Shown: positions 29,887 through 40,046, numbered from the stretch's first letter. The stretch: DNA of 64,000 bases from Labrenzia sp. PHM005 (GCF_006517275.1 NZ_CP041191.1:434001-498000), one strand, 5' to 3'. Translations and numbers: made by a program. Notes: a model not told the origin generated them from the letters alone.

Positions 29887-30966
29887 CTATGCCTCTTCCA
29901 CCACAAGACCTATTTTTCCGGCATACCGCTTTGATAAAAAGGCCTCTTGCGCCTTCCGCATGTCTTTCAAAGCAAACGTTTTGGCCACCACTGGCGAGAT
30001 TTCACCGCGCTCAATGTAACCCACCAGATCCTCAAAAACTCTCGGGTCTTGCTTGGTGCAGCCGAAGAAAGACAAATCTTTGAGGTAAAGGGTTCTCAAA
30101 TCCAGTTCGACAATTGGGCCAGCAATGGCTCCGGCCACTGCATAGCGGCCGCCGCCCTTCAGCGCGTCAATCAGCAGCGGAAACTTTGGCCCGCCCACAA
30201 GATCCAGAACCACATCAAAAGATTGCTCCGGCAGCGCATCATTCCGGCCCAATGTTTCATCGGCGCCGATACCTTTGAGTTCCTCGGCCTTTTCCGGTGA
30301 CGTAATTGCTGTGACATGAGCGCCCCGGCGCTTTGCCAGCTGGATCGCGGCAGACCCAACCCCCCCGGAGGCACCAGTAATCAGCACCCGCTCGGCCTTT
30401 AGGGAACATCGTTGGATCATGCCTTCAGCGGTCGAATACGCGCAGGGAAACGACGCCAGCTCAACATCGCTCAAACGCGAAGAGACTGCGAGAGCGTCTT
30501 CTGAATACGTGACAGCATACTCGGCAAATCCACCGTCATATTCAGAACCGAATGTGACAAGCGGCAAACCAGCATGCGCGCTCTTTGGCACCTGCATAGA
30601 CCTGACGAGCACCCGCTCACCGATCCGCGAGTCCGCTACGCCGCCGCCAACAGCAACGATCACACCGCAGCAATCTGCGCCTTGAATGCGTGGAAACTGG
30701 AGTGCTCCGGACCAGGCCCCATCTGCATCGGTTTGCCCGCCATAGCCCTCTGAAGCTGCAGCGGCTGTATCACCGCGCACGCTTTTTGAATACCAGCCGG
30801 TCCGGGTGTTTATGTCTGTGTTGTTGATGGCGGCTGCGCCAACCCTAATCAGCACTTGGCCCGGCTCTGGTTGCGGTACGGACAAATCTTCGCGCCATTC
30901 CAGGCAATCAAGTCCGCCATGGCCGGTTAGAACCATACCGCTCATTTGGTCGGGAATATGTGGCAT
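29887..30966 (-). CDS. MDR-family (zinc-type/quinone reductase-like) alcohol dehydrogenase
   Basis: The 359-residue protein has the GroES-like N-terminus (PGQVLIRVGAAAINNTDINTRTG) and a Rossmann domain with VLITGASGGVGSAAIQLAKRRGA near residue 190. The zinc ligands of classical ADHs are not evident, which favours the quinone-oxidoreductase branch. An insert of about 30 residues (WYSKSVRGDTAAAASEGYGG) follows the GroES core. It is convergent with gntR, and a TetR-like operator lies 40 bases upstream of its start. Confidence 0.88.
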   Translation of the reverse strand: MPHIPDQMSGMVLTGHGGLDCLEWREDLSVPQPEPGQVLIRVGAAAINNTDINTRTGWYSKSVRGDTAAAASEGYGGQTDADGAWSGALQFPRIQGADCCGVIVAVGGGVADSRIGERVLVRSMQVPKSAHAGLPLVTFGSEYDGGFAEYAVTYSEDALAVSSRLSDVELASFPCAYSTAEGMIQRCSLKAERVLITGASGGVGSAAIQLAKRRGAHVTAITSPEKAEELKGIGADETLGRNDALPEQSFDVVLDLVGGPKFPLLIDALKGGGRYAVAGAIAGPIVELDLRTLYLKDLSFFGCTKQDPRVFEDLVGYIERGEISPVVAKTFALKDMRKAQEAFLSKRYAGKIGLVVEEA

Positions 30967-31002
30967 CGAGTTCTCCAGCCAAAATTCATCTCACCCACAC
31001 AG

Positions 31003-31020
31003 GTAGAATGATCTTTCTAC
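31003..31020. promoter_or_regulatory. inverted repeat upstream of the MDR gene, TetR-like operator
   Basis: GTAGAATGATCTTTCTAC has six-base arms around six bases. Symmetric TAGAAxGATCxTTCTA sites are typical for TetR-family repressors of oxidoreductase genes. No TetR gene is in the neighbourhood, so the regulator would act from elsewhere. Confidence 0.45.
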
Positions 31021-31089
31021 TTGGTCAACATCGCAATAATCCCGACCCGGGCTGAATGGCCTGGCAACATTTCCTTAGATCCAGAAATT

Positions 31090-31126
31090 CACCGCCATCG
31101 CGCCAAGTGCCGCCGCAATCACCCAA
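31090..31126 (-). repeat. ectopic copy of the ubiB 3' end (copy 1 of direct repeat)
   Basis: These 37 bases match 32566-32602, the last part of ubiB, at 35 positions. In the same frame both encode WVIAAALxAMAV and then a stop soon after (here WVIAAALGAMAVNFWI). Similarity fades upstream (RRATHWVIAAAL against SGRAALWVIAAAL). The two copies bracket the PAP2 gene. Confidence 0.8.
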
Positions 31127-31174
31127 TGAGTCGCGCGCCTGACAGAATCACGATTTTCGCTTCGTTTTAGATAC

Positions 31175-32212
31175 TTAGGCCGACTGTTCTTTATGGATGG
31201 GCACTGAAGGTCCAGCCTGGAGAACGTCACCGTCAACGAGAGTGGGTGCTGATTTTGGTTTATTAACCTCACGGAGGCCCAATTTGTGAAGCACTGTGCC
31301 CAAACTCGGCAACGACCATTGTGCCAGAAAACAATTTGAGGTCACCCAACCGGTGACAATTGCCACGCCTAGGCCTGCCAATATGTCAACAAAGTAGTGA
31401 CTTCCATGGGAAATGGCCGACAAAGCCATAGCAAGGGCTGAGAAACAAACCGGCCAACGTGCCCATTTGACTTTTCTTGCGGACCAAAAAACCCAGAAAC
31501 CGACACCTGCGTGAACGGACGGGAACGAAAGAATTCCAGACAAGTTCACAACAGATATTGATTGCAGATGACCGCCATAAGCGATCTGAAACTGCTCCAA
31601 AAAACCATACCCGATTGTTGGAACCATATGCTCCAATTCGCTCGCAGGAACACCGTAGGAATAAAATGCCCCCATAGACGGAAACCATATCGATATCACG
31701 CTGGAGAAGAGTGACAGGAATTCGAATCCAAAAACAAATCCAAATGCAAGTTCGATTTTCCGGCTGAAAATCAACAACAGAGGTACAGCCAATATCAGAA
31801 TGAAGAAAACATCATAGATTGCGGTAAAGAACTGGATCAGAAATAAATATTGGTCGATGAAATGGATGTAGGCGACCCAATCGAACCCAATGGCTCTGTC
31901 AGCAGCGATCAGCCAATCATCAGCAAGCGGCATACGAAGCGATATGGCGAGGAATGTTGACAAGAAAATCGGGACGACCAGTAAAAACAACGCGCCCAAG
32001 ATCTCACAGACAGCCGAAACATATTGGTCCTTGATAAGAACCAATAATGCGGCGGCGAAATAGAATACCATGCCGACACCCCAAAACGGGGCGAAGGACA
32101 TGTAGTCAATCTCAATGGCCCTGGTCCAACTTATGAGAGCCACCGCTGCCCATGAAATCAGTACGAAAACAAACAGCCCAATCCGCTGCGTGGAGGCGAC
32201 AATACCGCACAT
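31175..32212 (-). CDS. PAP2-superfamily membrane phosphatase
   Basis: A 345-residue integral membrane protein with about eight hydrophobic segments. The PAP2 catalytic motifs are seen as LSFPSVHAGV near residue 231 and SHGSHYFVDILAGLGVA near 269 (His nucleophile and Asp). The arrangement resembles the Aur1/inositol-phosphorylceramide synthase-like branch, which transfers or removes lipid phosphate groups. Base composition is visibly more AT-rich than ubiB, no good ribosome-binding site precedes the ATG at 32212, and the gene sits between two copies of the ubiB 3' end, so it was probably acquired. Confidence 0.8.
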   Translation of the reverse strand: MCGIVASTQRIGLFVFVLISWAAVALISWTRAIEIDYMSFAPFWGVGMVFYFAAALLVLIKDQYVSAVCEILGALFLLVVPIFLSTFLAISLRMPLADDWLIAADRAIGFDWVAYIHFIDQYLFLIQFFTAIYDVFFILILAVPLLLIFSRKIELAFGFVFGFEFLSLFSSVISIWFPSMGAFYSYGVPASELEHMVPTIGYGFLEQFQIAYGGHLQSISVVNLSGILSFPSVHAGVGFWVFWSARKVKWARWPVCFSALAMALSAISHGSHYFVDILAGLGVAIVTGWVTSNCFLAQWSLPSLGTVLHKLGLREVNKPKSAPTLVDGDVLQAGPSVPIHKEQSA

Positions 32213-32547
32213 AGCAAATACAACCAGTAATTAGCAATCAATCAGCTGCTATACTGATTTTTTTAACAATGTATAAATATCGTATATTCATGCGAGGTAT
32301 CGTTGCTGACCTGAGAACGGAATCCAGCCACTCTCACAAATTCAAACATCGTAGTAATTTGGAAAAGTACAAAGTTTTAAAGCGCTAACGACACCGGCAA
32401 GAACGTGAATCGCAGCGCAAAATGGATAAGGGCAGCTTGGTGAGAGTGCTGGGTGTAGCCAGAGAGAGTTTCAGGTTACCTATAGAACAACCTGTCCCCT
32501 CTCGGCCCCATCCGGATCGAAGCTATTGACAGCTCAGAACGCAAATA
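32213..32547. other. AT-rich intergenic region between ubiB and the PAP2 gene
   Basis: These 335 bases hold no gene that I can support. The first 100 bases upstream of PAP2 are strongly AT-rich (runs of T, ATAAATAT) and probably contain its promoter. The part next to ubiB is GC-richer. No terminator with a T run was found after ubiB. Confidence 0.5.
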
Positions 32548-34134
32548 TCAATTCAAAAACACGCTCACCGCCATCGCGCTGAGTGCCGCCGCAATCACCC
32601 AAAGCGCCGCTCGGCCAGACCGGGTGTGGCGGGCTTCGGCCTTGCCAATCGCCTCGGCGGTCTCGTCACTGAAGCGCAGGCCTTGCGTGGTCATTTTTTC
32701 GATCTCTTCAGACATACGGCCAATGCGGTCGGCAAAGAGCGGCATGTCATTGGCAATCCGCGCCAGAGAGGAGATAACATCTCCGACATCCCGCATTTTG
32801 CCAACCGGCCCCAAATGTTCCGCGATCCAACTTCCGACGACAGGCTCGGCGGTCTTCCACATATCCAGACGCGGATTGAGCGAGCGGGCAACTCCTTCGA
32901 CCACGACCATGGTTTTTTGCAGCATGATCAGCTGAGTCTGAGTACGCATCTCAAAGAGCTCGGTGACCTCAAACAGCTGCGTGAGCAGCCGCGCCATGGA
33001 GATTTCACTGGCATCATGGCCATGGATCGGCTCGCCGATTGCACGAATGGCCTGCGCAAACATGTCAACATCTTGGTTGGCAGGAACGTAACCCGCTTCA
33101 AAATGCACTTCCGCAACACGATTGTAGTTGCGAGTGATGAAGCCGAACAGAATTTCCGCCAGGAACCGGCGCTCACGTTTGTTCAGCCGGCCGACAATGC
33201 CAAAATCAACAGCAACCAAGGTGCCATCAGCTTCCACGAACAAATTGCCCTGGTGCATGTCGGCATGAAAGAATCCATCGCGCAGGGTATGGCGCAGGAA
33301 GCTTTGGATGACAGCATCGCCCAGCGCCACCAAGTCCTGACCATCTTCAGCCAATCCCTCGACATCCGACATTTTGCGGCCGTCGATCCATTCCATGGTG
33401 AGGACGCTCTTAGATGTGCGCACCCAATCGACTTCCGGCACCCGGAAGCCCGGATCATCAGCCGTGTTTTCCGCCATTTCCGACAGGCCGGCGGCTTCCA
33501 GACGGAAGTCCATCTCCATAGCGACAGATTGAGCCAGTGTATCGACGACAGCGACCGGCCGCAGCCGGCGCGACGGCTCGTGAAACCGTTCCGCCAATCG
33601 CGCCACCAAATAATAGCTCTCAAGATCACGCTTGAAACGCCGCCTGACACCCGGGCGCAAGACTTTCACGGCAACCTTGCGTTCAGTGCCGTCCTTGCCG
33701 CGGACAGTGGCCGGATGCACCTGTGCGATCGACGCGGCAGCGACGGCCTCGCCAAAATCCACAAACAGGTCTTCAATCGGCTGACCAAGCTGCTCGGAAA
33801 TCACCTTGCGGGCTTCCTCATGATCAAAGGGAGCCAGCTGATCCTGAAGCGCGGACAGATCCCGTGCGGCTTCCTTGCCAACCACATCCTCGCGCGTGGC
33901 CAAAAACTGACCGAGCTTCACATAAGATGGCCCGAGCCTGTTGAGCGCATCAGACAGGCGAAGCTCTGCACTTTTGTTTTTGACTGACCGGCGTTCGATA
34001 AGGCGCGCAACGGCAATTGCAATGCGCGGACCAGCTGGCAGATCCGGAAGATGCGCCAAGCCGAACACGCCCTCGCGGGCCATCACAAAACCGGCCCGTA
34101 CCAGACGGAAAAAAGGCATCACAGCAAAGGCCAT
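32548..34134 (-). CDS. ubiB: ubiquinone biosynthesis accessory kinase-like protein UbiB
   Basis: UbiB (ADCK/COQ8 family) is an atypical kinase-fold ATPase needed for ubiquinone synthesis. The 528-residue protein has the KxGQ motif in GPSYVKLGQFLATR near residue 70, the Ala-rich loop AAASIAQVHPA near 137, DMHQGNLFVE near 290, VAVDFGIVG near 308, and a C-terminal hydrophobic segment (ALWVIAAALSAMAVSVFL). It follows ubiE by three bases, the conserved ubiE-ubiB pair. The last 90 bases are partly duplicated at 31.1 kb. Confidence 0.96.
   Translation of the reverse strand: MAFAVMPFFRLVRAGFVMAREGVFGLAHLPDLPAGPRIAIAVARLIERRSVKNKSAELRLSDALNRLGPSYVKLGQFLATREDVVGKEAARDLSALQDQLAPFDHEEARKVISEQLGQPIEDLFVDFGEAVAAASIAQVHPATVRGKDGTERKVAVKVLRPGVRRRFKRDLESYYLVARLAERFHEPSRRLRPVAVVDTLAQSVAMEMDFRLEAAGLSEMAENTADDPGFRVPEVDWVRTSKSVLTMEWIDGRKMSDVEGLAEDGQDLVALGDAVIQSFLRHTLRDGFFHADMHQGNLFVEADGTLVAVDFGIVGRLNKRERRFLAEILFGFITRNYNRVAEVHFEAGYVPANQDVDMFAQAIRAIGEPIHGHDASEISMARLLTQLFEVTELFEMRTQTQLIMLQKTMVVVEGVARSLNPRLDMWKTAEPVVGSWIAEHLGPVGKMRDVGDVISSLARIANDMPLFADRIGRMSEEIEKMTTQGLRFSDETAEAIGKAEARHTRSGRAALWVIAAALSAMAVSVFLN
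32566..32602 (-). repeat. ubiB 3' end repeat (copy 2, within ubiB)
   Basis: This is the intact copy of the 37-base direct repeat whose partner lies at 31090-31126, 1,476 bases away. It encodes the C-terminal membrane segment of UbiB. The segment between copies carries only the PAP2 gene and its promoter region. Confidence 0.8.
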
Positions 34135-34137
34135 GGA

Positions 34138-34929
34138 TCAGAGTTTCCATCCGGAATGTAATGCGGCGATCCCGCCGGAATAATTGCGGTAATTGACCCG
34201 TTCAAATCCAGCGTCACGGATCATCTCGGCGAAGCGCTCCTGGCTCGGGAATTTGCGGATTGATTCCACCAGATACTGATACGGATCAGCGTCACCTGTC
34301 ACCCATTTGCCAAGTGGCGGGATCACGTTGAACGACAGCATGTCGTACACTTTGTCGAGACCAGGAACATCCACTTCGGAAAATTCGAGGCACATGAACC
34401 GGCCACCGCGCTTCAAAACCCGGTGCGCTTCCCGGAGCGCTTTGGGAATATCGGGCACATTACGGATACCGAAGGCGATCGTATAAGCGTCGAAACTCTT
34501 ATCCGGAAACGGCAGATCTTCGGCATTGCCCTGGGAAAAAGTGATGAGGTCCGACAGGCCCGCTTTCTCCGCCCGGTCGCGCCCAACGTTCAGCATGGAA
34601 TTGTTGATGTCGCAGACAACCGCTTTTGCGCTCCTATTGGACCGCTCAACCACCCGGGTAGAAATATCGCCAGTACCGCCGGCAACATCCAAAAGCCGCC
34701 AATTGGAAGCAGGTGATTTGGGCGGTGCCAGATAGGACACCATCGCATCCTTCCAAACCCGGTGCAGGCCGCCAGACATCAGGTCATTCATCAGGTCATA
34801 ACGGTCAGCGACCTTATGAAAGACATCATCCACGAGGGCTTGCTTCTGTCCTTCGCCAACCTTTGTGAAGCCGAAGCTGGTCGGCATATCTTCTGGCGTG
34901 CGGTTCTGGCTCTGTGCCTGTTGCGTCAT
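34138..34929 (-). CDS. ubiE: demethylmenaquinone/2-polyprenyl-benzoquinol methyltransferase UbiE
   Basis: UbiE performs the C-methylation in ubiquinone (and menaquinone) synthesis. The 263-residue protein shows the two UbiE signatures [18 protein letters not shown] near residue 43 and [15 protein letters not shown] near 166, and SAM motif [12 protein letters not shown] near 79. It is divergent from mutM and precedes ubiB by three bases. Confidence 0.97.
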   Translation of the reverse strand: MTQQAQSQNRTPEDMPTSFGFTKVGEGQKQALVDDVFHKVADRYDLMNDLMSGGLHRVWKDAMVSYLAPPKSPASNWRLLDVAGGTGDISTRVVERSNRSAKAVVCDINNSMLNVGRDRAEKAGLSDLITFSQGNAEDLPFPDKSFDAYTIAFGIRNVPDIPKALREAHRVLKRGGRFMCLEFSEVDVPGLDKVYDMLSFNVIPPLGKWVTGDADPYQYLVESIRKFPSQERFAEMIRDAGFERVNYRNYSGGIAALHSGWKL

Positions 34930-35083
34930 CTGCGCGGCTCCTGGCGGGTCGAAGCGTCATTCTTTTGTTAAAAGTGCGCCGGACCATAGTACAAGCCTCT
35001 GCCGAGCGCTATCGTTGCCGGTCACGGAAACACCATATGCCGCAGGCCTATATCGCGCCGGACGAATGGAGACCAGAGAATAA

Positions 35084-35977
35084 ATGCCTGAATTGCCAGA
35101 AGTGGAAACGGTGAAACGCGGATTGGCACCAACGTTTGAGGGTGGCCAGCTTGTCCGTGTAGACCAAAATCGCCCGGACCTGCGCTTTCCATTCCCCAGT
35201 GATTTTGTGGACCGGCTGACCGGGCGTGTTGTGACATCCCTATCCCGGCGGTCAAAATATCTTCTGGCCGACATTGATTGCGGTGATGTTTTGATCATGC
35301 ATCTGGGCATGTCCGGATCGTTCCGGATCGAAAACGATGCAGACAACACAACGCCCGGCAGCTTTGCTCACGAACGCAGCAAGGATCCGAAACACGATCA
35401 CGTGGTATTTCATCTGAAATCGAAGGACGGCGCAGCCGCCCGGATCATCTATAATGACCCGCGGCGGTTTGGTTTTATGGATCTCGTTGCAAGGCCGGAA
35501 TTAGAAGCCCATCCATATTTTAAAGACCTCGGGCTAGAACCCCTTGGCAACGCTTTGAACGGAGACGTGCTGGCGGGCCTGTTTGCCGGCCGGAAATCTC
35601 CCTTAAAAGCCGCCCTTCTCAATCAAAAACTGATTGCTGGCCTCGGCAACATATATGTGTGTGAGGCGCTCTGGCGATCCGGCCTGAGCCCCAAACGGCT
35701 TGCAGGTACGCTCGTCACAAAATCCGGACGGCCCACCGCAAAAGCCAATTTACTTGCAGAAAACATCCGCCAGACCCTGGAAGATGCCATCAAGGCAGGA
35801 GGTTCATCTCTGAGAGACCACACCCAGGCAGATGGCTCCCTTGGGTATTTTCAGCACTCTTTCGCGGTCTACGACCGGGAGGGCGAACCCTGCCGCACGC
35901 CAAAGTGCAAGGGCACCATTGCCCGGATGGTCCAATCCAATAGATCGACCTTTTATTGTCCGCTTTGCCAAGGGTAG
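35084..35977 (+). CDS. mutM: formamidopyrimidine-DNA glycosylase MutM (Fpg)
   Basis: MutM removes 8-oxoguanine and formamidopyrimidines from DNA. The 297-residue protein begins [13 protein letters not shown] after Met (catalytic Pro2 and Glu3), has the helix-two-turn-helix [22 protein letters not shown] near residue 180 (split by function, N for DNA contact), and ends with a zinc finger: CRTPKCKG then FYCPLCQ. Length is family-typical. It is divergent from ubiE. Confidence 0.97.
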   Translation: MPELPEVETVKRGLAPTFEGGQLVRVDQNRPDLRFPFPSDFVDRLTGRVVTSLSRRSKYLLADIDCGDVLIMHLGMSGSFRIENDADNTTPGSFAHERSKDPKHDHVVFHLKSKDGAAARIIYNDPRRFGFMDLVARPELEAHPYFKDLGLEPLGNALNGDVLAGLFAGRKSPLKAALLNQKLIAGLGNIYVCEALWRSGLSPKRLAGTLVTKSGRPTAKANLLAENIRQTLEDAIKAGGSSLRDHTQADGSLGYFQHSFAVYDREGEPCRTPKCKGTIARMVQSNRSTFYCPLCQG

Positions 35978-36076
35978 AACCGGGTGTAAGGACTACTGCG
36001 ACGCTTGCCAGACCCCGCCCCCTCGGGTACCCATGGCCCAGACTTTATAGATATCCTGCTATGGGGAGCAGACACG

Positions 36077-36850
36077 ATGGGATACGAAAACATCCGGGTT
36101 GAGAAACGCGGCAAGGTCGGGCTGATCACCTTGGACCGCCCCAAGGCGCTCAATGCTTTGAATTCAGCCCTGGTTGGTGAGCTTGGCGCGGCCCTAGACG
36201 CATATGATGCAGACGAAAAAATCGGCTGTGTGGTGATCACCGGCTCTGAGAAAGCCTTTGCCGCTGGTGCTGACATTAAGGAAATGCAGCCGCATACCTT
36301 TTCCTCTGCCTACCAAACCGATCTGATCACACCGTTTGACCGGGTGTCACAAAACCGCAAGCCGATCATCGCAGCGGTTGCCGGTTATGCGCTCGGCGGC
36401 GGCTGCGAACTCGCTATGCTCTGCGATTTCATCATTGCGGCCGACACAGCCAAGTTTGGCCAGCCGGAAATCACGCTTGGGGTGATCCCGGGCGCCGGCG
36501 GCACCCAGCGCCTGACCCGCTTTGTCGGCAAGTCAAAAGCCATGGACATGGTTCTCACCGGCCGGATGATGGATGCCGAAGAAGCAGAACGCAGCGGACT
36601 TGTCAGCCGTGTGGTTCCAGCGGATGATCTTCTGGAAGAAGCCCTGAAAGCTGCCGAGAAAATCGCGGACTTCTCCCTTCCTGTTGTCATGATGGCCAAG
36701 GAGAGTGTCGACCGGTCTTACGAGACGACATTGTCGGAAGGTGTGCGTTTCGAACGCCGTGTTTTCCATGCAATGTTTGCTCTTGAAGACCAAAAAGAAG
36801 GCATGTCGGCCTTTTCTGAAAAGCGCTCGCCGCAGTTCAACAACAAATAA
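36077..36850 (+). CDS. enoyl-CoA hydratase
   Basis: A crotonase-fold protein of 257 residues that hydrates trans-2-enoyl-CoA in beta-oxidation. The oxyanion-hole segments [10 protein letters not shown] near residue 62 and [18 protein letters not shown] near 100 are intact, and the two catalytic Glu lie in GGGCELAM and [13 protein letters not shown]. An open frame extends 24 residues further, but the ATG at 36077 has GGGGAG eight bases upstream. It closely resembles the short-chain enoyl-CoA hydratase found beside rpsT in Rhizobiales. Confidence 0.93.
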   Translation: MGYENIRVEKRGKVGLITLDRPKALNALNSALVGELGAALDAYDADEKIGCVVITGSEKAFAAGADIKEMQPHTFSSAYQTDLITPFDRVSQNRKPIIAAVAGYALGGGCELAMLCDFIIAADTAKFGQPEITLGVIPGAGGTQRLTRFVGKSKAMDMVLTGRMMDAEEAERSGLVSRVVPADDLLEEALKAAEKIADFSLPVVMMAKESVDRSYETTLSEGVRFERRVFHAMFALEDQKEGMSAFSEKRSPQFNNK

Positions 36851-37026
36851 ACTTGAGGTGTCAGCGACAAAGCCGTTGACGCCAGCCTTTCACGCGATTA
36901 TAAGCAGCGCCCAATCGGTGGCGGTTTTCTGCCGCCGTTGTTTTTTGATCGGGTCTCACCGCCACGGCGCCCAAGCCCCGATCGCCACCGGACACAAGTC
37001 CCATTATACCGATCAGGATTGAGCCC

Positions 37027-37293
37027 ATGGCCAACACACCATCGGCCAAGAAGGCGGCCCGCAAGATTGCCCGCCGGACGGCCACGAACAAAGCTCGCCG
37101 GAGCCGCGTACGCACATACTTGCGCCAGGTTGAAGAAGCCATCGCTTCTGGAGATCAGGCTGCTGCAAACGACGCCTTTAAAGTGGCACAGCCGGAAATC
37201 ATGCGCGCTGCCACCAAGGGCGTCATGCATGCCAACACGGCATCGCGGAAAGTTTCCCGCCTTAATGCCCGGATCAAGGCACTCGGCGCTTAA
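37027..37293 (+). CDS. rpsT: 30S ribosomal protein S20
   Basis: The 88-residue, Lys/Arg/Ala-rich protein begins [17 protein letters not shown] and ends with [17 protein letters not shown], the S20 pattern that binds 16S rRNA. It is followed 28 bases later by a strong terminator. rpsT just upstream of dnaA is a common alphaproteobacterial arrangement. Confidence 0.97.
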   Translation: MANTPSAKKAARKIARRTATNKARRSRVRTYLRQVEEAIASGDQAAANDAFKVAQPEIMRAATKGVMHANTASRKVSRLNARIKALGA

Positions 37294-37321
37294 ATTAGTC
37301 CTTAAATGGACCAACTGAAAG

Positions 37322-37348
37322 AACCCGGCCTCTGTGCCGGGTTTTTTT
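37322..37348 (+). terminator. rho-independent terminator of rpsT
   Basis: An eight-base stem (AACCCGGC, loop, GCCGGGTT) is followed by a run of seven T. It lies directly after rpsT on the plus strand. Confidence 0.9.
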
Positions 37349-37939
37349 AGCCGCGTAATTTTGTGGATTGCTTTCAAACGCCCCCACACGCGGAAAGATT
37401 GTAAATTTTTACAGGTACGCCAATATCATAAGTTTTTTAATTATTTCAATATCTTACATACATGTAGGCTCTCAGAAACCCGATCAAACCGGATTCGATA
37501 CGAGTCAAGGTATCTGATCCGAAATTTTTTTTAAAAAAGTCGAAACACCCCCGCTGCGCACCCTGAAATGGCAAAAAGTTATTGCTGGGAAAAGCGTTTG
37601 CTGCATCACCCACAGTGAGCCACAGATGTGTCATTTTGGGCGCATTTGGCGTCAGAATCGATAATCGGCGAAAGCGCCTGTTGAACCAGAAGCCCTGTCT
37701 GTATATTGTCTCATTGCTGGCAGACAAAAGACCGGTGAAAAACGAAAATCAGTGCTTGGATCCAAAAATGAATAAGTTGAAACCTAACATATCTAAGCAC
37801 TTGCCCAGTAGAGCTGCGGGTGAATACATTATTGTATTCAATATACCCCACTCTTAGGGACTATCCAGACAAAATTCCATTTAACATTCCATAAAAAGAC
37901 TTTAGATCAACAGCCCAACAGCTGTTGAAAGGGGGCGTT
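37349..37939. other. AT-rich intergenic region upstream of the rhodanese and dnaA genes
   Basis: About 590 bases without a supported gene. It holds several AT-rich tracts (37415-37460 and 37525-37540), an inverted repeat GAATAC-ATTATT-GTATTC at 37822-37839, and repeated CCCACAG/CCACAG words near 37605-37625. The position beside dnaA would suit an origin or the dnaA promoter region, but I found no exact TTATCCACA box, so an origin call is not supported. Confidence 0.4.
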
Positions 37940-38380
37940 GTGTTTAGTGACTTAGGGTATGCTGGCGATGTAGATGCACAAGCCGCGTTTCAGGCACTTT
38001 CGGAGGTGCCGGGTGCGGTGCTTATCGACGTGCGGACACATGCAGAATGGACCTTTGTCGGGGTGCCAGATTTGCGCCCACTCAGCAAAGAAACCCTTTT
38101 TGCAGAATGGCAGAGTTTCCCCCCAAGCGGGCCGAATTCCGGGTTTGTTCAGGAGGTTTCTAACCTCTTCACAAAAAAAGGACTTGACCCAGACACGCCG
38201 ATCTATTTTCTGTGCCGCTCCGGCGCGCGCAGTCAATCAGCCGCTCAAGCGATGACGCAGGCCGGCTACACGAAATGCTTCAACATATCTGATGGTTTCG
38301 AAGGCGCTCTCAACCCCGAGAGCCATCGCGGGACCCAGTCTGGATGGAAGGCCGCCGGACTGCCCTGGATACAAAGTTGA
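37940..38380 (+). CDS. rhodanese-domain sulfurtransferase
   Basis: A 146-residue single rhodanese domain: AVLIDVRTHAEWTFVGVPDL near residue 30 and the active-site Cys in YFLCRSGARSQSAAQAM near 95. Such proteins transfer sulfane sulfur to a thiol acceptor. I chose a GTG at 37940 with AAAGGGGG four bases upstream; a TTG at 37925 would add five residues. It lies 157 bases upstream of dnaA. A hairpin with a GAAA loop follows its stop. Confidence 0.88.
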   Translation: MFSDLGYAGDVDAQAAFQALSEVPGAVLIDVRTHAEWTFVGVPDLRPLSKETLFAEWQSFPPSGPNSGFVQEVSNLFTKKGLDPDTPIYFLCRSGARSQSAAQAMTQAGYTKCFNISDGFEGALNPESHRGTQSGWKAAGLPWIQS

Positions 38381-38537
38381 GAAATACCCCTGGAAACAGG
38401 GGCACATGAAAGGGCTTTGCCCGATCACTAATATAACCGTCCCAAAACCGGGACAATAAGCTGCAAAAGCGGCAAGGCGTTAAATGAACGAGGAACGGCT
38501 GTGGCGGACTGTTCTTCATATACAGGAGGCAGATAAC

Positions 38538-40016
38538 ATGCAGGTTCAGGAGGCAGGCGGCTCCGAACATTGGTCGCGGGTCAAGAAACAGCTCCGCGCT
38601 GAACTGGGGGACGATGTGTTCACCAGCTGGTTCGCGCGGGTTGATCTTGAGGAGCATCAGGACGGCACAGTCCGTTTGTCCGTTCCGACCCGTTTTTTGA
38701 AACAATGGATCCAGAATAACTACAATGACCGGCTGATGGGGCTTTGGCAGCGCGAATGCGACAACGTCCACCGCATCGAACTGACAGTTCGCGGCGCCAT
38801 TCGTCCGCGCCAAGTCGCAGCGGTTCAACCGAGCCTTCCTGCCGGACCGGCAGGCGCTCAACCGGCTTCCATTGAAACCCGCTCTGAGGGACTTGGGGAT
38901 GCATCTTTGGTCACCCGTGCCCAGGCTGCAACAGCAGCTGTTGGTCGCGGCGACACGGTGCCGGACAACGCCCGCGATGTTTTGCAAGGCGCGGCGCTCG
39001 ATCCGAAATACACTTTTGAGACATTTGTTGAGGGCGACTCCAACAATCTCGCCCTTGCTGCAGCCCGGCAGGTCGCCGCAGGCGGCGCGGTGACGTTTAA
39101 CCCGCTTTATCTGCATGCATCTGTGGGCCTTGGCAAAACCCACCTGATGCAAGCCGTTGCAGCAAAGGTACGCAACAGCGGCCGCAAGGTTCTCTACCTG
39201 ACGGCTGAACATTTTATGTACAAGTTCGTTGCCGCGTTGAAATCTCAATCCGCCTTAGCGTTTAAGGAAAACCTGCGCACCATCGACCTCCTCCTGATCG
39301 ATGACATGCAGTTTCTTCATGGCAAGCAGGTTCAGCAGGAATTCTGCCACACCCTGAACGCCCTGATTGATGGCGCACGCCAGGTGATTGTTGCAGCCGA
39401 CCGCGCACCGTCTGATCTCGATACATTAGATGACCGCGTCCGTTCGCGGCTGTCTGGCGGTCTTGTAGTCGGCATCCAGGAGCCCGATTTCGTCTTGCGC
39501 CGGAATATCCTGGTCTCCCGGGTTGAAGCCGCGCACAAGTCTTACCCGGCTTTCGATGTTCCAGATTCCGTTCTGGATTACATTGCCCGCCACGTCGCAT
39601 CTTCAGGCCGTGACCTGGAAGGCGCGCTGAACCGCCTGATTGCGCACAATCAGCTGACCAATCAGCCGATTACGCAGGAAATGGCGGAAATGACCCTGCG
39701 CGATCTGGTCCGCTCCAGTGAGCCGCGCCGGGTGAAAATCGAAGACATCCAACGGGTTGTCTCCAAGCACTATAATGTGACCAAGGCAGACCTTCTGTCC
39801 GCCCGCCGTACCCGCACGATCGTTCGCCCGCGGCAGATCGCAATGTATTTGGCAAAGGTCATGACACCACGGTCGCTGCCGGAAATCGGCCGCCGCTTTG
39901 GAAACCGTGACCACACAACAGTGTTGCATGCAGTCCGCAAAATCGAAGAAATGGCCCGTGCAGACTACGCGCTGGCGCAAGAAATCGAGCTTCTGAAGCG
40001 CATGCTGGACGCCTAA
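38538..40016 (+). CDS. dnaA: chromosomal replication initiator DnaA
   Basis: DnaA opens the origin and loads the helicase. The 492-residue protein has domain I ([22 protein letters not shown]), a variable linker, the AAA+ domain (Walker [12 protein letters not shown] near residue 195, Walker [11 protein letters not shown] near 255) and the C-terminal HTH with [19 protein letters not shown]. The first Gly of the usual GGVGLGKT is Ala here. The ATG at 38538 has a full AGGAGG eight bases upstream; an ATG at 38484 has no such site. dnaN follows. Confidence 0.97.
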   Translation: MQVQEAGGSEHWSRVKKQLRAELGDDVFTSWFARVDLEEHQDGTVRLSVPTRFLKQWIQNNYNDRLMGLWQRECDNVHRIELTVRGAIRPRQVAAVQPSLPAGPAGAQPASIETRSEGLGDASLVTRAQAATAAVGRGDTVPDNARDVLQGAALDPKYTFETFVEGDSNNLALAAARQVAAGGAVTFNPLYLHASVGLGKTHLMQAVAAKVRNSGRKVLYLTAEHFMYKFVAALKSQSALAFKENLRTIDLLLIDDMQFLHGKQVQQEFCHTLNALIDGARQVIVAADRAPSDLDTLDDRVRSRLSGGLVVGIQEPDFVLRRNILVSRVEAAHKSYPAFDVPDSVLDYIARHVASSGRDLEGALNRLIAHNQLTNQPITQEMAEMTLRDLVRSSEPRRVKIEDIQRVVSKHYNVTKADLLSARRTRTIVRPRQIAMYLAKVMTPRSLPEIGRRFGNRDHTTVLHAVRKIEEMARADYALAQEIELLKRMLDA

Positions 40017-40046
40017 GACAAATAGACTGCCTTTTCAGCGAGAATT

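Noticed and set aside
38387..38402. CCCCTG-GAAA-CAGGGG hairpin after the rhodanese gene
   Set aside because: There is no T run, so it is not called a terminator; it could be an RNA-stability element.
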